Below, piece after piece: positions 16,193 through 24,403 of a stretch of 64,000 nt of DNA; position 1 is the first letter of the stretch, and the number at the start of each line of letters is the position of its first letter. The notes under the pieces are model-generated. The model saw nothing but the letters and a program-made list of their open reading frames with translations. It was not told the DNA's origin and ran no database searches. Both the position numbers and the translations under genes were made by a program. The stretch comes from Nocardioides sp. Root122. Its GTDB lineage: Bacteria > Actinomycetota > Actinomycetes > Propionibacteriales > Nocardioidaceae. Location of the stretch: positions 63,047 to 127,046 of the forward strand of contig NZ_LMDE01000009.1 of NCBI RefSeq assembly GCF_001425025.1, given 5' to 3'.

Positions 16193-17221
16193 TCAGGTGT
16201 TGGCGTTGCGGGCGTCGACCCGCCACGTGGCGTCGTCGACGGCGTAGTCGTCGGCGAGGTTGACCGCAGTGCAGACGTGGTTCGGCACGACCCGCACGCG
16301 GGTGCCGCGGGGTGCGTCGAATCCGGTGACGGTGGCGTGGTGCTCGGACAGGGCGGTGATCACGGCGTCGGGGTGGTCGAGGAACCGGCCGTGGCCGGTG
16401 GCCCACGACGACCGGTCGGCCCCGAGGACCTTGCTGCCCGCGTCCAGGACCACCCGGTCGGGGTAGTGACCGACGACGGTCGCCACGACCGTCAGGGCCA
16501 CCTGCTCGGGAGCGATCGTCCCGAGCTCCCACTGCTGCGCGTCGCCGAAGACGTACACGCCGGGGCGGACCTCCGTGAGCACCTCGCCGCGGGCGTAGGC
16601 GACGGACGGCGTGGAGCCGCCGCTGACCGTCGGGCACGGGATGCCGGCCGCGACGAGGACGTCCCGGGCCGCAGCGAGCTCGCGCTGCTCGTCGGCGGCC
16701 GCGGAGGCGCGGGCGTCCGGTGAGTAGGAGTGGCCCGGGAAGGTGAACACGCCGTCGACCAGCAGGCCGACCTCCGTGGCGGCGGACGCGACGGCCACCA
16801 CGTCGCCGGCCGGCACGCCGCTGCGGTGGTGGCCGCTGTCGACCTCGACGCGGACCCGCAGCCCCGCGTCGGCGAGCGGCGCGAGGCGGCGTACGGACTC
16901 GACGGAGTCGACACCGACCGCCACGGCCGCGCGCTCGAGCACCCCGCGCAGCCGGCCGGCCCGCTCGTCGTCCATCCAGAGCGGGTAGGCGATGACGAGG
17001 TCGTCGCACACCGCGGCGAACACCTCCGCCTCCGAGACGGTGGCGACGGTGAGCCCCACCGCACCGGCAGCGAGCTGGAGACGGGCGACCTCGAGCGACT
17101 TGTGGGTCTTGGCGTGCGGGCGCAGCGCGAGTCCCGCGGCACCCGCGGCCCGCTGCATCGTGTCGATGTTGCGCTCGAGGACGGCCCGGTCGATCCGGAC
17201 GTGGGGTGTCGGCCTGCTCAT
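16193..17221 (-). CDS. D-threonine aldolase / D-serine dehydratase-like PLP enzyme
   Basis: 342 aa. Fold type III (alanine-racemase-like) PLP enzyme: the Lys in RPHAKTHKS (about residues 35-43) binds PLP, and PNHVCTAVN near the C-terminus supplies the His/Cys metal site characteristic of D-threonine aldolase and eukaryotic-type D-serine dehydratase. It would cleave D-3-hydroxy amino acids to glycine plus an aldehyde, or deaminate D-serine, in the cytoplasm. It lies 45 bp downstream of the alpha/beta hydrolase gene on the same strand and may be cotranscribed. Aldolase versus dehydratase cannot be decided by eye. Confidence 0.87.
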   Translation of the reverse strand: MSRPTPHVRIDRAVLERNIDTMQRAAGAAGLALRPHAKTHKSLEVARLQLAAGAVGLTVATVSEAEVFAAVCDDLVIAYPLWMDDERAGRLRGVLERAAVAVGVDSVESVRRLAPLADAGLRVRVEVDSGHHRSGVPAGDVVAVASAATEVGLLVDGVFTFPGHSYSPDARASAAADEQRELAAARDVLVAAGIPCPTVSGGSTPSVAYARGEVLTEVRPGVYVFGDAQQWELGTIAPEQVALTVVATVVGHYPDRVVLDAGSKVLGADRSSWATGHGRFLDHPDAVITALSEHHATVTGFDAPRGTRVRVVPNHVCTAVNLADDYAVDDATWRVDARNANT

Positions 17222-17266
17222 CGCGCCATGCTCGCAGCCCCGCGCGCGGGCAGCCGCACGGCCGCG

Positions 17267-18148
17267 TCAGGCGGCCCGGGTGAACCAGTCCAGAGCGAGC
17301 CCGGCCACCTCGGCCGGAGCGTCGTCGGTGATGAAGTGGGCGGCGTCGTCGACGAAGGCCAGCTCGAGCCGGTCGGCGTGCTGCTCCCGGTCGCGACACA
17401 GGTGCTCGAGGAGGTCGGGGGTGGTGGGGTGGTCGCGCCGCCCGAAGGCGACCAGCGTCGGCACCGTGAGCCGCTTGCGGCGGTAGACGCCGCGGGCCAT
17501 CCGCATCGCCTCGGGCAGGACCATGCGGCGGACGAGTGGTCGCACCGCTGCGTCGACCTCGGGCCGGGCGAACTGGGCGAGGTGCGCGTCGACGGTCTCC
17601 TCCGACATCGGGTGCGCGGCGTAACGCTCGGAGAAGGTCGGGCGGAGCGATGCGCCGGGTCGGTGCCAGATGAAGGGCGGCAGGTGCTGGAAGGCCGGTG
17701 CGAGCCGAGGGCTGAAGCGGATGAAGGCCGGCCACACCGACAGCTGCACGGCGGTGCGGACCCGCTCGGGGTGGTCGTAGGTCAGCTGCAGGGCGGTGAT
17801 GACGCCCATGTCGTGGGACACGAGGTGGACGCGCTCGACGTCGAGCGCGTCGAGCAGCGCGAGCAGGTCCCGGAGTCGCGACTCCCGCTCGACGCCTGGG
17901 TCGGCCGCAGCGGTCCAGCCGGCGCCGCGCAGGTCCGGGCAGAGCACGCGGTGGCCGCCCGCGGCGATGAGCGGTGCCACCTCGTGCCACTGCCACCAGT
18001 GCTCGGGGAAGCCGTGCAGCAGCAGGACGGGATCGCCCGCGCCCACGCTGGCGAGGTGGGTCCTGAGGCCGGCGGTCTCGACGACCTGGTGCTGGAAGCC
18101 CGGCGCCTCGGGCAACGGCGGCGACCAGGCCGAAGTGGGCGTGTCCAT
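17267..18148 (-). CDS. Epoxide-hydrolase-like alpha/beta hydrolase
   Basis: 293 aa from ATG at 18148, with GGGAGG 5 nt upstream; an upstream in-frame start at 18184 would overlap the operator. Alpha/beta-hydrolase fold with HGFPEHWWQW (oxyanion region, about residues 45-54) and SHDMG, where the nucleophile is Asp, as in epoxide hydrolases and haloalkane dehalogenases rather than Ser esterases. The C-terminal catalytic His is in DDAAHFI. It is divergent from a TetR gene, with a perfect palindrome between them, so it is very probably repressed by that protein and induced by an epoxide-like or xenobiotic compound. Confidence 0.88.
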   Translation of the reverse strand: MDTPTSAWSPPLPEAPGFQHQVVETAGLRTHLASVGAGDPVLLLHGFPEHWWQWHEVAPLIAAGGHRVLCPDLRGAGWTAAADPGVERESRLRDLLALLDALDVERVHLVSHDMGVITALQLTYDHPERVRTAVQLSVWPAFIRFSPRLAPAFQHLPPFIWHRPGASLRPTFSERYAAHPMSEETVDAHLAQFARPEVDAAVRPLVRRMVLPEAMRMARGVYRRKRLTVPTLVAFGRRDHPTTPDLLEHLCRDREQHADRLELAFVDDAAHFITDDAPAEVAGLALDWFTRAA

Positions 18149-18172
18149 CGCGACCTCCCGCGTGTGGGTCGA

Positions 18173-18188
18173 TACTATGTTCATAGTA
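18173..18188. promoter_or_regulatory. TetR-type operator, TACTATG-TT-CATAGTA
   Basis: Perfect 7-bp arms with a 2-bp spacer, AT-rich in a GC-rich background, between the divergent hydrolase (start 18148) and TetR (start 18211) genes. It sits 24 bp from the first and 22 bp from the second start, so one dimer site could control both genes. Confidence 0.75.
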
Positions 18189-18210
18189 GACCGCCACGAG
18201 GGAGGTGTCG

Positions 18211-18762
18211 ATGCCTGCGGCCACCCGCGACCGAGCCCTCGAGGCGGCGGTGGAGCTGCTGGGCGTCGAGGGCGTCCGGGCTTTGAGCCATGCGCGAGTC
18301 GACGACCGGGCGGGGCTGCCGCCGGGGTCGACCTCGAACTGGTTCCGCACCCGCCGCGCCCTGCTCGGTGGCATCGTCGAGTGGATCGCCGAGCGGGACG
18401 TCGCGGACTTCGACCCCGCGTCGCTGCCTGTGGTCGCCGGGGTCGAAGACCTGGTCTCGGGACTCTCGGCGATGACCGAGCTCCAGTCCGGGCCGTACGC
18501 CGCCCGTACCCGGGCGCGCTACGCCCTCTTCCTCGAGCTCGCGGACGATCCGGGGCTCGGGGACCCGCTCCGGCGGCACCGGCGAAGGATCGCGCAGTGG
18601 CTCGAGCGCATCGTGACCGAGGTCGGCATCCCCGAGCCGGGTTCCGCCACCACGGCGCTCATGGCGCTGGGTGACGGGCTGCTGATGCACCGGCTCACGG
18701 TCGAGCCCGAGCTCGAGCTGCGACCCGTGATCGAGCGGGCGGTGCGGGCGCTGGCGGGGTGA
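18211..18762 (+). CDS. TetR family transcriptional regulator
   Basis: 183 aa from ATG at 18211, chosen over the in-frame GTG at 18205 because GGAGG (18201-18205) is 5 nt upstream of the ATG. The N-terminal HTH (about residues 5-50, ALEAAVELLGVEGVRALSHARV then GLPPGSTSNWF) is followed by a helical ligand-binding domain. It is divergent from the epoxide-hydrolase-like gene over a perfect palindrome and most likely represses both. The stop codon lies in a short CGGGG/CCCCG hairpin (18755-18767). The inducer is unknown. Confidence 0.9.
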   Translation: MPAATRDRALEAAVELLGVEGVRALSHARVDDRAGLPPGSTSNWFRTRRALLGGIVEWIAERDVADFDPASLPVVAGVEDLVSGLSAMTELQSGPYAARTRARYALFLELADDPGLGDPLRRHRRRIAQWLERIVTEVGIPEPGSATTALMALGDGLLMHRLTVEPELELRPVIERAVRALAG

Positions 18763-18774
18763 CCCCGTGCGCCC

Positions 18775-19218
18775 TCAGCCCTGCAGGCGGTTGAGCACCG
18801 TGGTCATGTCGTCCTCGGTGTCGCTGCCGATCTTCTCGAAGACGATCTTCATGATCGGGTCGGCGATCCTGGCCGCGCCGGAGAGCTCGATGACCGCCTC
18901 GTAGGTGATCCGGCTCCCGGGACCCTCGGGGTTGGGCACCACGGTGATCGTGTCGGTCGAGGTGGCGGTGTCGTTGCGCCCGACCAGGACGATCGTGTCG
19001 TGGGTCAGCGTCTCGAGCGTGTAGTCCAGCTCGGTGGTGATGCCGGCGATCTTCGACGTGTTGTGCCAGGTCGACCCGACCTGGACCGGGCCGGTGTCGG
19101 TGCGCACGCAGGACTCGGTGCCGGGGTCCCAGTCCTCGGCGTTGCTGAAGTCCTTGAGGTAGGCGAGCACCAGGTCGGGCGCGGGGCGGACGTCGAACGT
19201 ACGGCTCACTGTCGTCAT
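18775..19218 (-). CDS. SRPBCC (polyketide cyclase/dehydrase-like) family protein (1)
   Basis: 147 aa. START/Bet v1-like lipid- or small-molecule-binding fold, recognisable from the N-terminal strand SRTFDVRPAPDLVLAYLKDFSNAEDWDPGT and the C-terminal long helix. These proteins bind hydrophobic ligands or act as cyclases; no catalytic residue can be named. No signal peptide. Convergent with the TetR gene, 12 bp apart, and 52 bp after the GntR gene on the same strand. No specific role assigned. Confidence 0.8.
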   Translation of the reverse strand: MTTVSRTFDVRPAPDLVLAYLKDFSNAEDWDPGTESCVRTDTGPVQVGSTWHNTSKIAGITTELDYTLETLTHDTIVLVGRNDTATSTDTITVVPNPEGPGSRITYEAVIELSGAARIADPIMKIVFEKIGSDTEDDMTTVLNRLQG

Positions 19219-19270
19219 GCCTCGACAGTAGGCAGGTGCGGCGACGGCGCAGACCGCCCGCAGGGGTGCC

Positions 19271-19960
19271 TCAGCAGCCGGTCGCGGCGTAGGCCTCGGT
19301 GAGCTGGGCCTCGGCCGCGGTGAGGTAGCGCTCCAGCGTCTCGGCCGCGCCCGCGACGTCGCCGGACTCCAGGAGGTCGAGGATGCGGCGGTTCTCGGCG
19401 AGATAGGGCTCGTGGAAGGTCCGCGGCGCCGCCATCACGTGGAAGACCAGGCGCAGCTCGGCGAGCACGTGCCGCATCGACTCCTCCACCCGGGGGCTCC
19501 CCGCGAGGGCCGCGACCGCCTGGTGGAAGCGCATGTTGGCCGTGCCGACGTCGACCCACCGCCCGCCGGCGGCCGCGGACTCGCCCTCCTCCACCGCACG
19601 GCGTACGTCGTCGAGCGGGGCGTCGGCCGAGGTGGTGCGCAGCACCCCGCCCTCGACCAGTCGCCGGAAGCGGTAGAGGTCGTGGACGTCGTCGACCGTG
19701 AGGCGGCGGACGAAGACGCCGCGGTTGAACTCGTGGACCAGCAGCCGTTCGTGGGCCAGCAGGCGGAAGGCCTCGCGCAGGGTGTTGCGGGAGACGCCGA
19801 GCGCGACGCCGATGTCCTCCTCGGAGAGCCGGGTGCCCGGTGGCAGCCGACCCTCGGTGATGCGCGAGCGCAGGATCTCCGCGACCCGGCCGGCCGTGCT
19901 GGCACGGGTCAGGGCCGCCCGCTCCCCGGAGAGCTCCTCGACCCACGCGCTCGATGCCAC
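19271..19960 (-). CDS. GntR family (FadR subfamily, FCD) transcriptional regulator
   Basis: 229 aa. N-terminal winged helix (about 15-85; SEEDIGVALGVSRNTLREAFRLLAHERLL) and C-terminal FCD domain (about 100-220) with His residues of the type that bind metal and a carboxylate effector. It is divergent from the oxoprolinase operon, whose promoter holds a perfect 15-bp palindrome of FadR-subfamily type. The likely role is repression of the operon until 5-oxoproline or a related acid appears. In Bacillus the corresponding locus uses an IclR-type regulator (KipR), so regulator type differs here. Confidence 0.93.
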   Translation of the reverse strand: MASSAWVEELSGERAALTRASTAGRVAEILRSRITEGRLPPGTRLSEEDIGVALGVSRNTLREAFRLLAHERLLVHEFNRGVFVRRLTVDDVHDLYRFRRLVEGGVLRTTSADAPLDDVRRAVEEGESAAAGGRWVDVGTANMRFHQAVAALAGSPRVEESMRHVLAELRLVFHVMAAPRTFHEPYLAENRRILDLLESGDVAGAAETLERYLTAAEAQLTEAYAATGC

Positions 19961-19986
19961 GGCCCCAGTCTAGGGGCACGAGGGGA

Positions 19987-20016
19987 TTGACAGATTGTTG
20001 AACAATCCCGCACTCT
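19987..20016 (+). promoter_or_regulatory. Promoter of the oxoprolinase operon with embedded GntR operator
   Basis: TTGACA (19987-19992), 18-nt spacer, CACTCT (20011-20016). The spacer contains the perfect palindrome GATTGTT-G-AACAATC (19993-20007), whose core TTGTTGAACAA fits the FadR-subfamily pattern T-N-GT-N3-AC-N-A. A bound repressor would occupy the space between -35 and -10. Confidence 0.75.
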
Positions 20017-20063
20017 GGTGTGACGGGGCTCACCATGACCCACTCACCAGGACAGGAAGACCC

Positions 20064-21329
20064 ATGGATCAGCAGGCGGATCAGCAGGCGAACCAGCAGG
20101 CGAACCAGCAGGCGGACCACCACGCGGCAGGTACGGCCGCCCGCGCCGGTCGAGGTGCCCTCGTCGGGGCGATGTTCCTCATGGCGACCAGCGCGATCGG
20201 TCCCGGCTTCATCACCCAGACGACCGTCTTCACCGACCAGCTCGGGGCCGCCTTCGCCTTCGCGATCCTGGTCTCGATCGTGGTGGACGTCGCCGTTCAG
20301 CTCAACGTGTGGCGCGTCATCGGCATCGCCGGCATGCACGCACAGGACCTGGCCAACAAGGTGGCCCCGGGTGCCGGCTACGTGCTGGCCGCCCTCGTGG
20401 TCCTCGGCGGCCTGGTGTTCAACATCGGCAACATCGGCGGCACGGCGCTGGGCATGAACGCGATGTTCGGCATGGACGTCAAGCTCGGCGGCACCATCTC
20501 CGCGGCCATCGCGATCGCGGTCTTCCTCAGCCGTCGCGCAGGCATGGCGATGGACCGGATCGTGGTGGTGCTCGGCATCGTGATGATCGCGATGGTGCTC
20601 TACACGGCGTTCGTCTCCGACCCGCCCGTCGGCCAGGCCCTGAAGCAGAGCGTGCTGCCCGACGAGGTCGACTTCCTCATCATCACCACCCTCATCGGCG
20701 GGACGGTCGGCGGCTACATCACCTACGCGGGAGCCCACCGGCTCGTCGACTCCGGCATCACCGGTCCCGATCAGGTCTCGCAGATCAGCCGCGGCAGCGT
20801 CACCGGCATCCTGGTCACAGGCGTGATGCGCGTGCTGCTCTTCCTCGCGGTCCTCGGCGTCGTCGCCGGCGGCGCCGCGCTGGCGGCCGACAACCCGCCC
20901 GCCTCGGCCTTCCAGCACGCTCTCGGCGACGCCGGCGTCCGGGTCTTCGGCGTCATCCTCTGGGCGGCGAGCATCACCTCGGTCATCGGCGCGTCCTACA
21001 CCTCGGTGTCCTTCCTCAGCGGACTGCTCAAGGGCAACGAGCGCCGCCGCAACTACGCGGTGGTCGGCTTCGTCGCCCTGTGCGCCGCCCTCTTCCTGGT
21101 GCTGGGCAAGGCACCCGTCACGCTCCTGGTCCTCGCCGGCGCCCTCAACGGGCTGATCCTGCCCGTCGGTCTCGCCGTCATCCTCTGGGTCGCCGCCCGG
21201 CGCACGCACGACCTCCTCGGCGGCTACCGCTACCCGCGGTGGCTGCTCGCGATCGGTGCCGCCGTGTGGGTGCTGACCGTCTACCTGGGCTGGAACTCGC
21301 TGGGCGGCATCGCCGACCTCTGGGGCTGA
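20064..21329 (+). CDS. NRAMP-fold transporter (YcsG-like, without metal motifs)
   Basis: 421 aa from ATG at 20064 with AGGA upstream. About 11 hydrophobic segments and GPGFITQT in TM1 place it in the NRAMP superfamily. However, the DPGN motif of TM1 and the MPH motif of TM6, which bind divalent metal in true NRAMPs, are not seen: the equivalents read [16 protein letters not shown] and [11 protein letters not shown]. This matches the YcsG-like branch that sits with 5-oxoprolinase genes. As first gene of the operon it probably imports the operon's substrate or a related acid; this is inference. The N-terminus has four tandem 12-bp repeats (20067-20114) encoding DQQA/NQQA. Confidence 0.88.
   Translation: MDQQADQQANQQANQQADHHAAGTAARAGRGALVGAMFLMATSAIGPGFITQTTVFTDQLGAAFAFAILVSIVVDVAVQLNVWRVIGIAGMHAQDLANKVAPGAGYVLAALVVLGGLVFNIGNIGGTALGMNAMFGMDVKLGGTISAAIAIAVFLSRRAGMAMDRIVVVLGIVMIAMVLYTAFVSDPPVGQALKQSVLPDEVDFLIITTLIGGTVGGYITYAGAHRLVDSGITGPDQVSQISRGSVTGILVTGVMRVLLFLAVLGVVAGGAALAADNPPASAFQHALGDAGVRVFGVILWAASITSVIGASYTSVSFLSGLLKGNERRRNYAVVGFVALCAALFLVLGKAPVTLLVLAGALNGLILPVGLAVILWVAARRTHDLLGGYRYPRWLLAIGAAVWVLTVYLGWNSLGGIADLWG
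20067..20126 (+). repeat. 12-bp tandem repeat in the 5' end of the NRAMP-like gene
   Basis: Two copies of GATCAGCAGGCG followed by two of AACCAGCAGGCG, then a decayed fifth unit GACCACCACGCG. The unit is in frame and encodes D/N-Q-Q-A, extending a polar N-terminal tail before TM1. Slippage would add or remove four residues without a frameshift. Confidence 0.9.
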
Positions 21330-21343
21330 CGGGAGTGCCTGAC

Positions 21344-22126
21344 ATGACGACCGGCCCCACCAGCATCGACCTCAACGCCGACCTCGGCGAGGCCTTCGGC
21401 CAGTGGACCCTCGGCGACGACGACGGGCTGCTCGAGGTGGTGACGAGCGCCAACGTCGCCTGCGGCTTCCACGCCGGTGACCCCACCGTGCTCCGTCGCG
21501 CCTGCGGCCAGGCGGCCGAGCGCGACGTGGCCATCGGGGCGCAGGTCGGCTACCGCGACCTCGCCGGCTTCGGGCGTCGCTTCATCGACGTCGCCCCCGA
21601 CGAGCTCACCAACGACGTGCTCTACCAGATCGGTGCACTGGAGGCCTTCGCCCGCGTCGCCGGCACCCGGGTGCGCTACGTCAAGCCGCACGGCGCGCTC
21701 TACAACGCGATCGTCCACCACGAGGCGCAGGCCACCGCTGTCGTCGACGCCGTGCTCCGCTACGACGCGACGCTCCCCGTCCTGGGGCTCCCCGGCTCGG
21801 TCTTCCTCGCCCTCGCGGCCGACGCCGGTCTGACGACGGTCGCCGAGGCGTTCGCCGACCGCGCCTACACCGCCGAGGGCACCCTGGTCTCGCGACGGGA
21901 GGAGGGTGCGGTGCTGCACGACGCCGAGGAGGTGGCCGCGCGCTGCGTGCGGATGGCCACCCACGGAGAGGTCGAGGCGATCGACGGTTCGCCGGTCGCG
22001 GTGCGGCCCGCCTCGCTGTGCGTGCACGGCGACAGCCCGGGTGCGGTGGCGATGGCCGCCCGCGTCCGCGCGTCGGTGGAGCAGGCCGGGGTGCGGGTCG
22101 CCCCCTTCGTCGGCGGCTCGGTCTGA
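21344..22126 (+). CDS. pxpA: 5-oxoprolinase subunit A (LamB/YcsF family)
   Basis: 260 aa, GGGAG 8 nt upstream of the ATG. LamB/YcsF family: opens with [14 protein letters not shown] and carries [12 protein letters not shown] and KPHGALYN, all diagnostic. PxpA works with PxpB and PxpC to hydrolyse 5-oxo-L-proline (pyroglutamate) to glutamate with ATP in the cytoplasm. Its TGA overlaps the pxpB ATG (TGATG). Complete subunit set and gene order here make the assignment firm. Confidence 0.95.
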   Translation: MTTGPTSIDLNADLGEAFGQWTLGDDDGLLEVVTSANVACGFHAGDPTVLRRACGQAAERDVAIGAQVGYRDLAGFGRRFIDVAPDELTNDVLYQIGALEAFARVAGTRVRYVKPHGALYNAIVHHEAQATAVVDAVLRYDATLPVLGLPGSVFLALAADAGLTTVAEAFADRAYTAEGTLVSRREEGAVLHDAEEVAARCVRMATHGEVEAIDGSPVAVRPASLCVHGDSPGAVAMAARVRASVEQAGVRVAPFVGGSV

Positions 22127-22737
22127 TGCGTCTGCTCCCGTGCGCCGACTCCGGCCTGCTCGTCGAGCTGGCCGACCTCGACGAGGTGCTCGCGCTCTAC
22201 GCCGAGCTGGTCGACGACCCGCCCCCGGGCGTGGTCGACCTCGTCCCGGCCGCCCGCACCCTGCTGCTGCGGCTGGACCCCGCCGGCGCCGACCTCGCCG
22301 AGGTCGAGCGTGCGGTGCGCGAGTCCCGGCCGCGGCGCGGGGCGCGGCCCGACGTGGGCGAGGTCGAGATCCCGGTCGTCTACGACGGCCACGACCTCGC
22401 GGAGGTCGGCGAGCTGACGGGCCTCGGCGCCCGTGGCGTCGTCGAGGCCCACACCGGCCAGGAGTGGACGGTGGCCTTCGGTGGCTTCGCGCCGGGCTTC
22501 GGCTACCTCGTCGGCAGCGACGAGCGCCTCCACGTGCCGCGGCGTGCCACCCCCCGCACCAAGGTCCCGGCGGGAGCCGTCGGCCTGGCCGGGGAGTTCG
22601 CCGGCGTCTATCCGCGTGAGTCCCCGGGCGGCTGGCAGCTGCTGGGTCACACGCCGCTGCGGATGTGGGACCTCGACCGCGACCCGCCGGCACTGCTCCT
22701 GCCCGGCACCCGGGTCCGCTTCGTGGAGGCCTCGTGA
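22126..22737 (+). CDS. pxpB: 5-oxoprolinase subunit B (KipI family)
   Basis: 203 aa, start overlapping the pxpA stop. KipI-type (allophanate hydrolase subunit 1) domain with [13 protein letters not shown] (about 117-129), [18 protein letters not shown] and [16 protein letters not shown]. In the PxpABC complex it pairs with PxpC. Bacillus KipI also inhibits the sporulation kinase KinA, which has no meaning here because no such kinase system is indicated. GTGA overlap with pxpC indicates tight coupling. Confidence 0.95.
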   Translation: MRLLPCADSGLLVELADLDEVLALYAELVDDPPPGVVDLVPAARTLLLRLDPAGADLAEVERAVRESRPRRGARPDVGEVEIPVVYDGHDLAEVGELTGLGARGVVEAHTGQEWTVAFGGFAPGFGYLVGSDERLHVPRRATPRTKVPAGAVGLAGEFAGVYPRESPGGWQLLGHTPLRMWDLDRDPPALLLPGTRVRFVEAS

Positions 22738-23603
22738 CCGCGCGCGCCCTCGAGGTCGTCGCCACCGGCCCGCTCGCCACCATCCAGGACCTCGGGCGGC
22801 CGGGTCTCGCCGCCTTGGGCGTCGGCCGTTCGGGTGCGGCCGACACGACCTCGATGGAGCTCGCCAACCGGCTCGTGGGCAACGAGCCCGGCACGGCATG
22901 CGTCGAGGTCACCTTCGGGGGACTGGAGGTGGTGGCCCACGGCGGCCTCACCGTCGCGCTCGCGGGCGCACCGTGCCCGATGAGCGTCGACGGCCGGCAG
23001 GTGGCCCCCCTCGCGGTGGTCTGGGTGCCCGACGGTGCGACTCTCCGGCTGGGCGCGCCCACGTCCGGCCTGCGCAGCTACCTCGCCGTGCGCGGCGGCC
23101 TCGACGTGCCGGCGGTGCTCGGCTCGCGCTCGACCGACACGCTGTCCGGCGTCGGTCCTGCCGTGCTCGAGCCCGGCCGGCGGCTGCGGGTCGGGCGCGC
23201 CACCCGACCCCTGCCCGGGGTCGACGTCGTGCCCGTGCGGGTCCCCGACCACGGCGACCTGTGGTTGCGCGTGGCGCGGGGGCCGCGCGCCGACTGGTTC
23301 ACCGACGAGTCCTACGACGCCCTGCTGGCGACCCCCTACGAGGTCACCGCCGAGAGCAACCGGGTCGGCATGCGACTGAGCGGGGCGACGCTGGAGCGGT
23401 CCCGCGACGAGGAGCTGCCGAGCGAGGGCATGGTGCCCGGTGCCCTGCAGGTGCCGCCGTCGGGGCAGCCCACGCTGTTCCTGGCCGACCACCCGGTGAC
23501 AGGCGGCTATCCCGTCGTCGCCGTCGTGGTCCGCGCCGACGTCGGGCTCGCCGCGCAGGCTCGCCCGGGACAACAGATCCGATTCCGCAGCGACGCGAGG
23601 TGA
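22734..23603 (+). CDS. pxpC: 5-oxoprolinase subunit C (KipA / biotin-dependent carboxyltransferase-like)
   Basis: 289 aa, GTG start inside the pxpB stop (GTGA). KipA/allophanate-hydrolase subunit 2 type domain: TIQDLGRPG near the start, [22 protein letters not shown] and the [10 protein letters not shown] segment are diagnostic. Despite the carboxyltransferase family name it forms the 5-oxoprolinase complex with PxpB and PxpA. No biotin carrier is encoded nearby, supporting the oxoprolinase reading. Confidence 0.94.
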   Translation: MTARALEVVATGPLATIQDLGRPGLAALGVGRSGAADTTSMELANRLVGNEPGTACVEVTFGGLEVVAHGGLTVALAGAPCPMSVDGRQVAPLAVVWVPDGATLRLGAPTSGLRSYLAVRGGLDVPAVLGSRSTDTLSGVGPAVLEPGRRLRVGRATRPLPGVDVVPVRVPDHGDLWLRVARGPRADWFTDESYDALLATPYEVTAESNRVGMRLSGATLERSRDEELPSEGMVPGALQVPPSGQPTLFLADHPVTGGYPVVAVVVRADVGLAAQARPGQQIRFRSDAR

Positions 23604-23608
23604 GCCCC

Positions 23609-24397
23609 ATGACGATCGACGACCCCTCCCACCTGTCCCCACACGAGGCCCGAGCCCGGTTCCGTGCCGGGCTCCGGGTGCCGACCGCCGGGTGGTCGGC
23701 CGGCTGGACGCAGGCCAACCTGATCGCGGTGCCGCGCGAGGTGGCGTACGACGTGCTGCTCTTCGCGCAGCGCAACCCGAGGCCCTGTCCGGTGCTCGAC
23801 GTGACCGAGCCGGGCGCCACGAGCAGCCCCCTGTTCTCCGGCGACCTGCGCACCGACCTGCCGGCCTACACCGTCTACGAGCACGGCGAGCTCGTCGCGG
23901 AGGTCGACGACGTCACCGACCTCTGGCGCGACGACCTCGTCGCCTTCCTGGTCGGGTGCAGCTTCACCTTCGAGGCCGCGCTCCTCGAGGCAGGGGTGCC
24001 CGTGCGGCACGTCGAGGCGGGCAGCAACGTGCCGATGTACCGCACGTCGGTCGAGTGCCGTCCGGCCGGAGCGCTCTCCGGTCCGCTGGTCGTCTCGATG
24101 CGTCCGGTCCCCGCGAGCCAGGTCGCGACCGCGGTCCGTGTCACGTCGCGCTATCCCGCCGTGCACGGCGCGCCGGTCCACGTCGGCGACCCGCGGGCCC
24201 TCGGCATCGCCGACCTCGACCGGCCCGACTTCGGGGAGCCCGTGGAGGTCCGTGCCGGCGAGGTCCCGGTCTTCTGGGCGTGCGGCGTCACCCCCCAGGC
24301 GGCCGTGATGAGGTCGCGGCCGGCGTTCGCGATCGGCCACGCGCCCGGCCACATGGCGATCACCGACGCCCGTGACAGCGACTACCTGGTGCCGTGA
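23609..24397 (+). CDS. DUF1445 putative hydro-lyase (YcsI-like)
   Basis: 262 aa, ATG 5 bp after the pxpC stop, with GAGGTGA overlapping that stop. DUF1445 family: [26 protein letters not shown] near the N-terminus, a Cys in [18 protein letters not shown] (around residue 115), and [12 protein letters not shown] with a second conserved Cys near residue 230. The family is annotated as putative hydro-lyase; a related domain occurs in eukaryotic D-glutamate cyclase proteins, so a role in handling 5-oxo-D-proline/D-glutamate is plausible. The same gene sits in the Bacillus ycsFGI-kip operon. Confidence 0.9.
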   Translation: MTIDDPSHLSPHEARARFRAGLRVPTAGWSAGWTQANLIAVPREVAYDVLLFAQRNPRPCPVLDVTEPGATSSPLFSGDLRTDLPAYTVYEHGELVAEVDDVTDLWRDDLVAFLVGCSFTFEAALLEAGVPVRHVEAGSNVPMYRTSVECRPAGALSGPLVVSMRPVPASQVATAVRVTSRYPAVHGAPVHVGDPRALGIADLDRPDFGEPVEVRAGEVPVFWACGVTPQAAVMRSRPAFAIGHAPGHMAITDARDSDYLVP

Positions 24398-24403
24398 GGG
24401 GAC

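Noticed and set aside
20067-20126. 12-bp repeats as a CRISPR-like array
   Set aside because: Units are contiguous with no spacers, in frame and coding.
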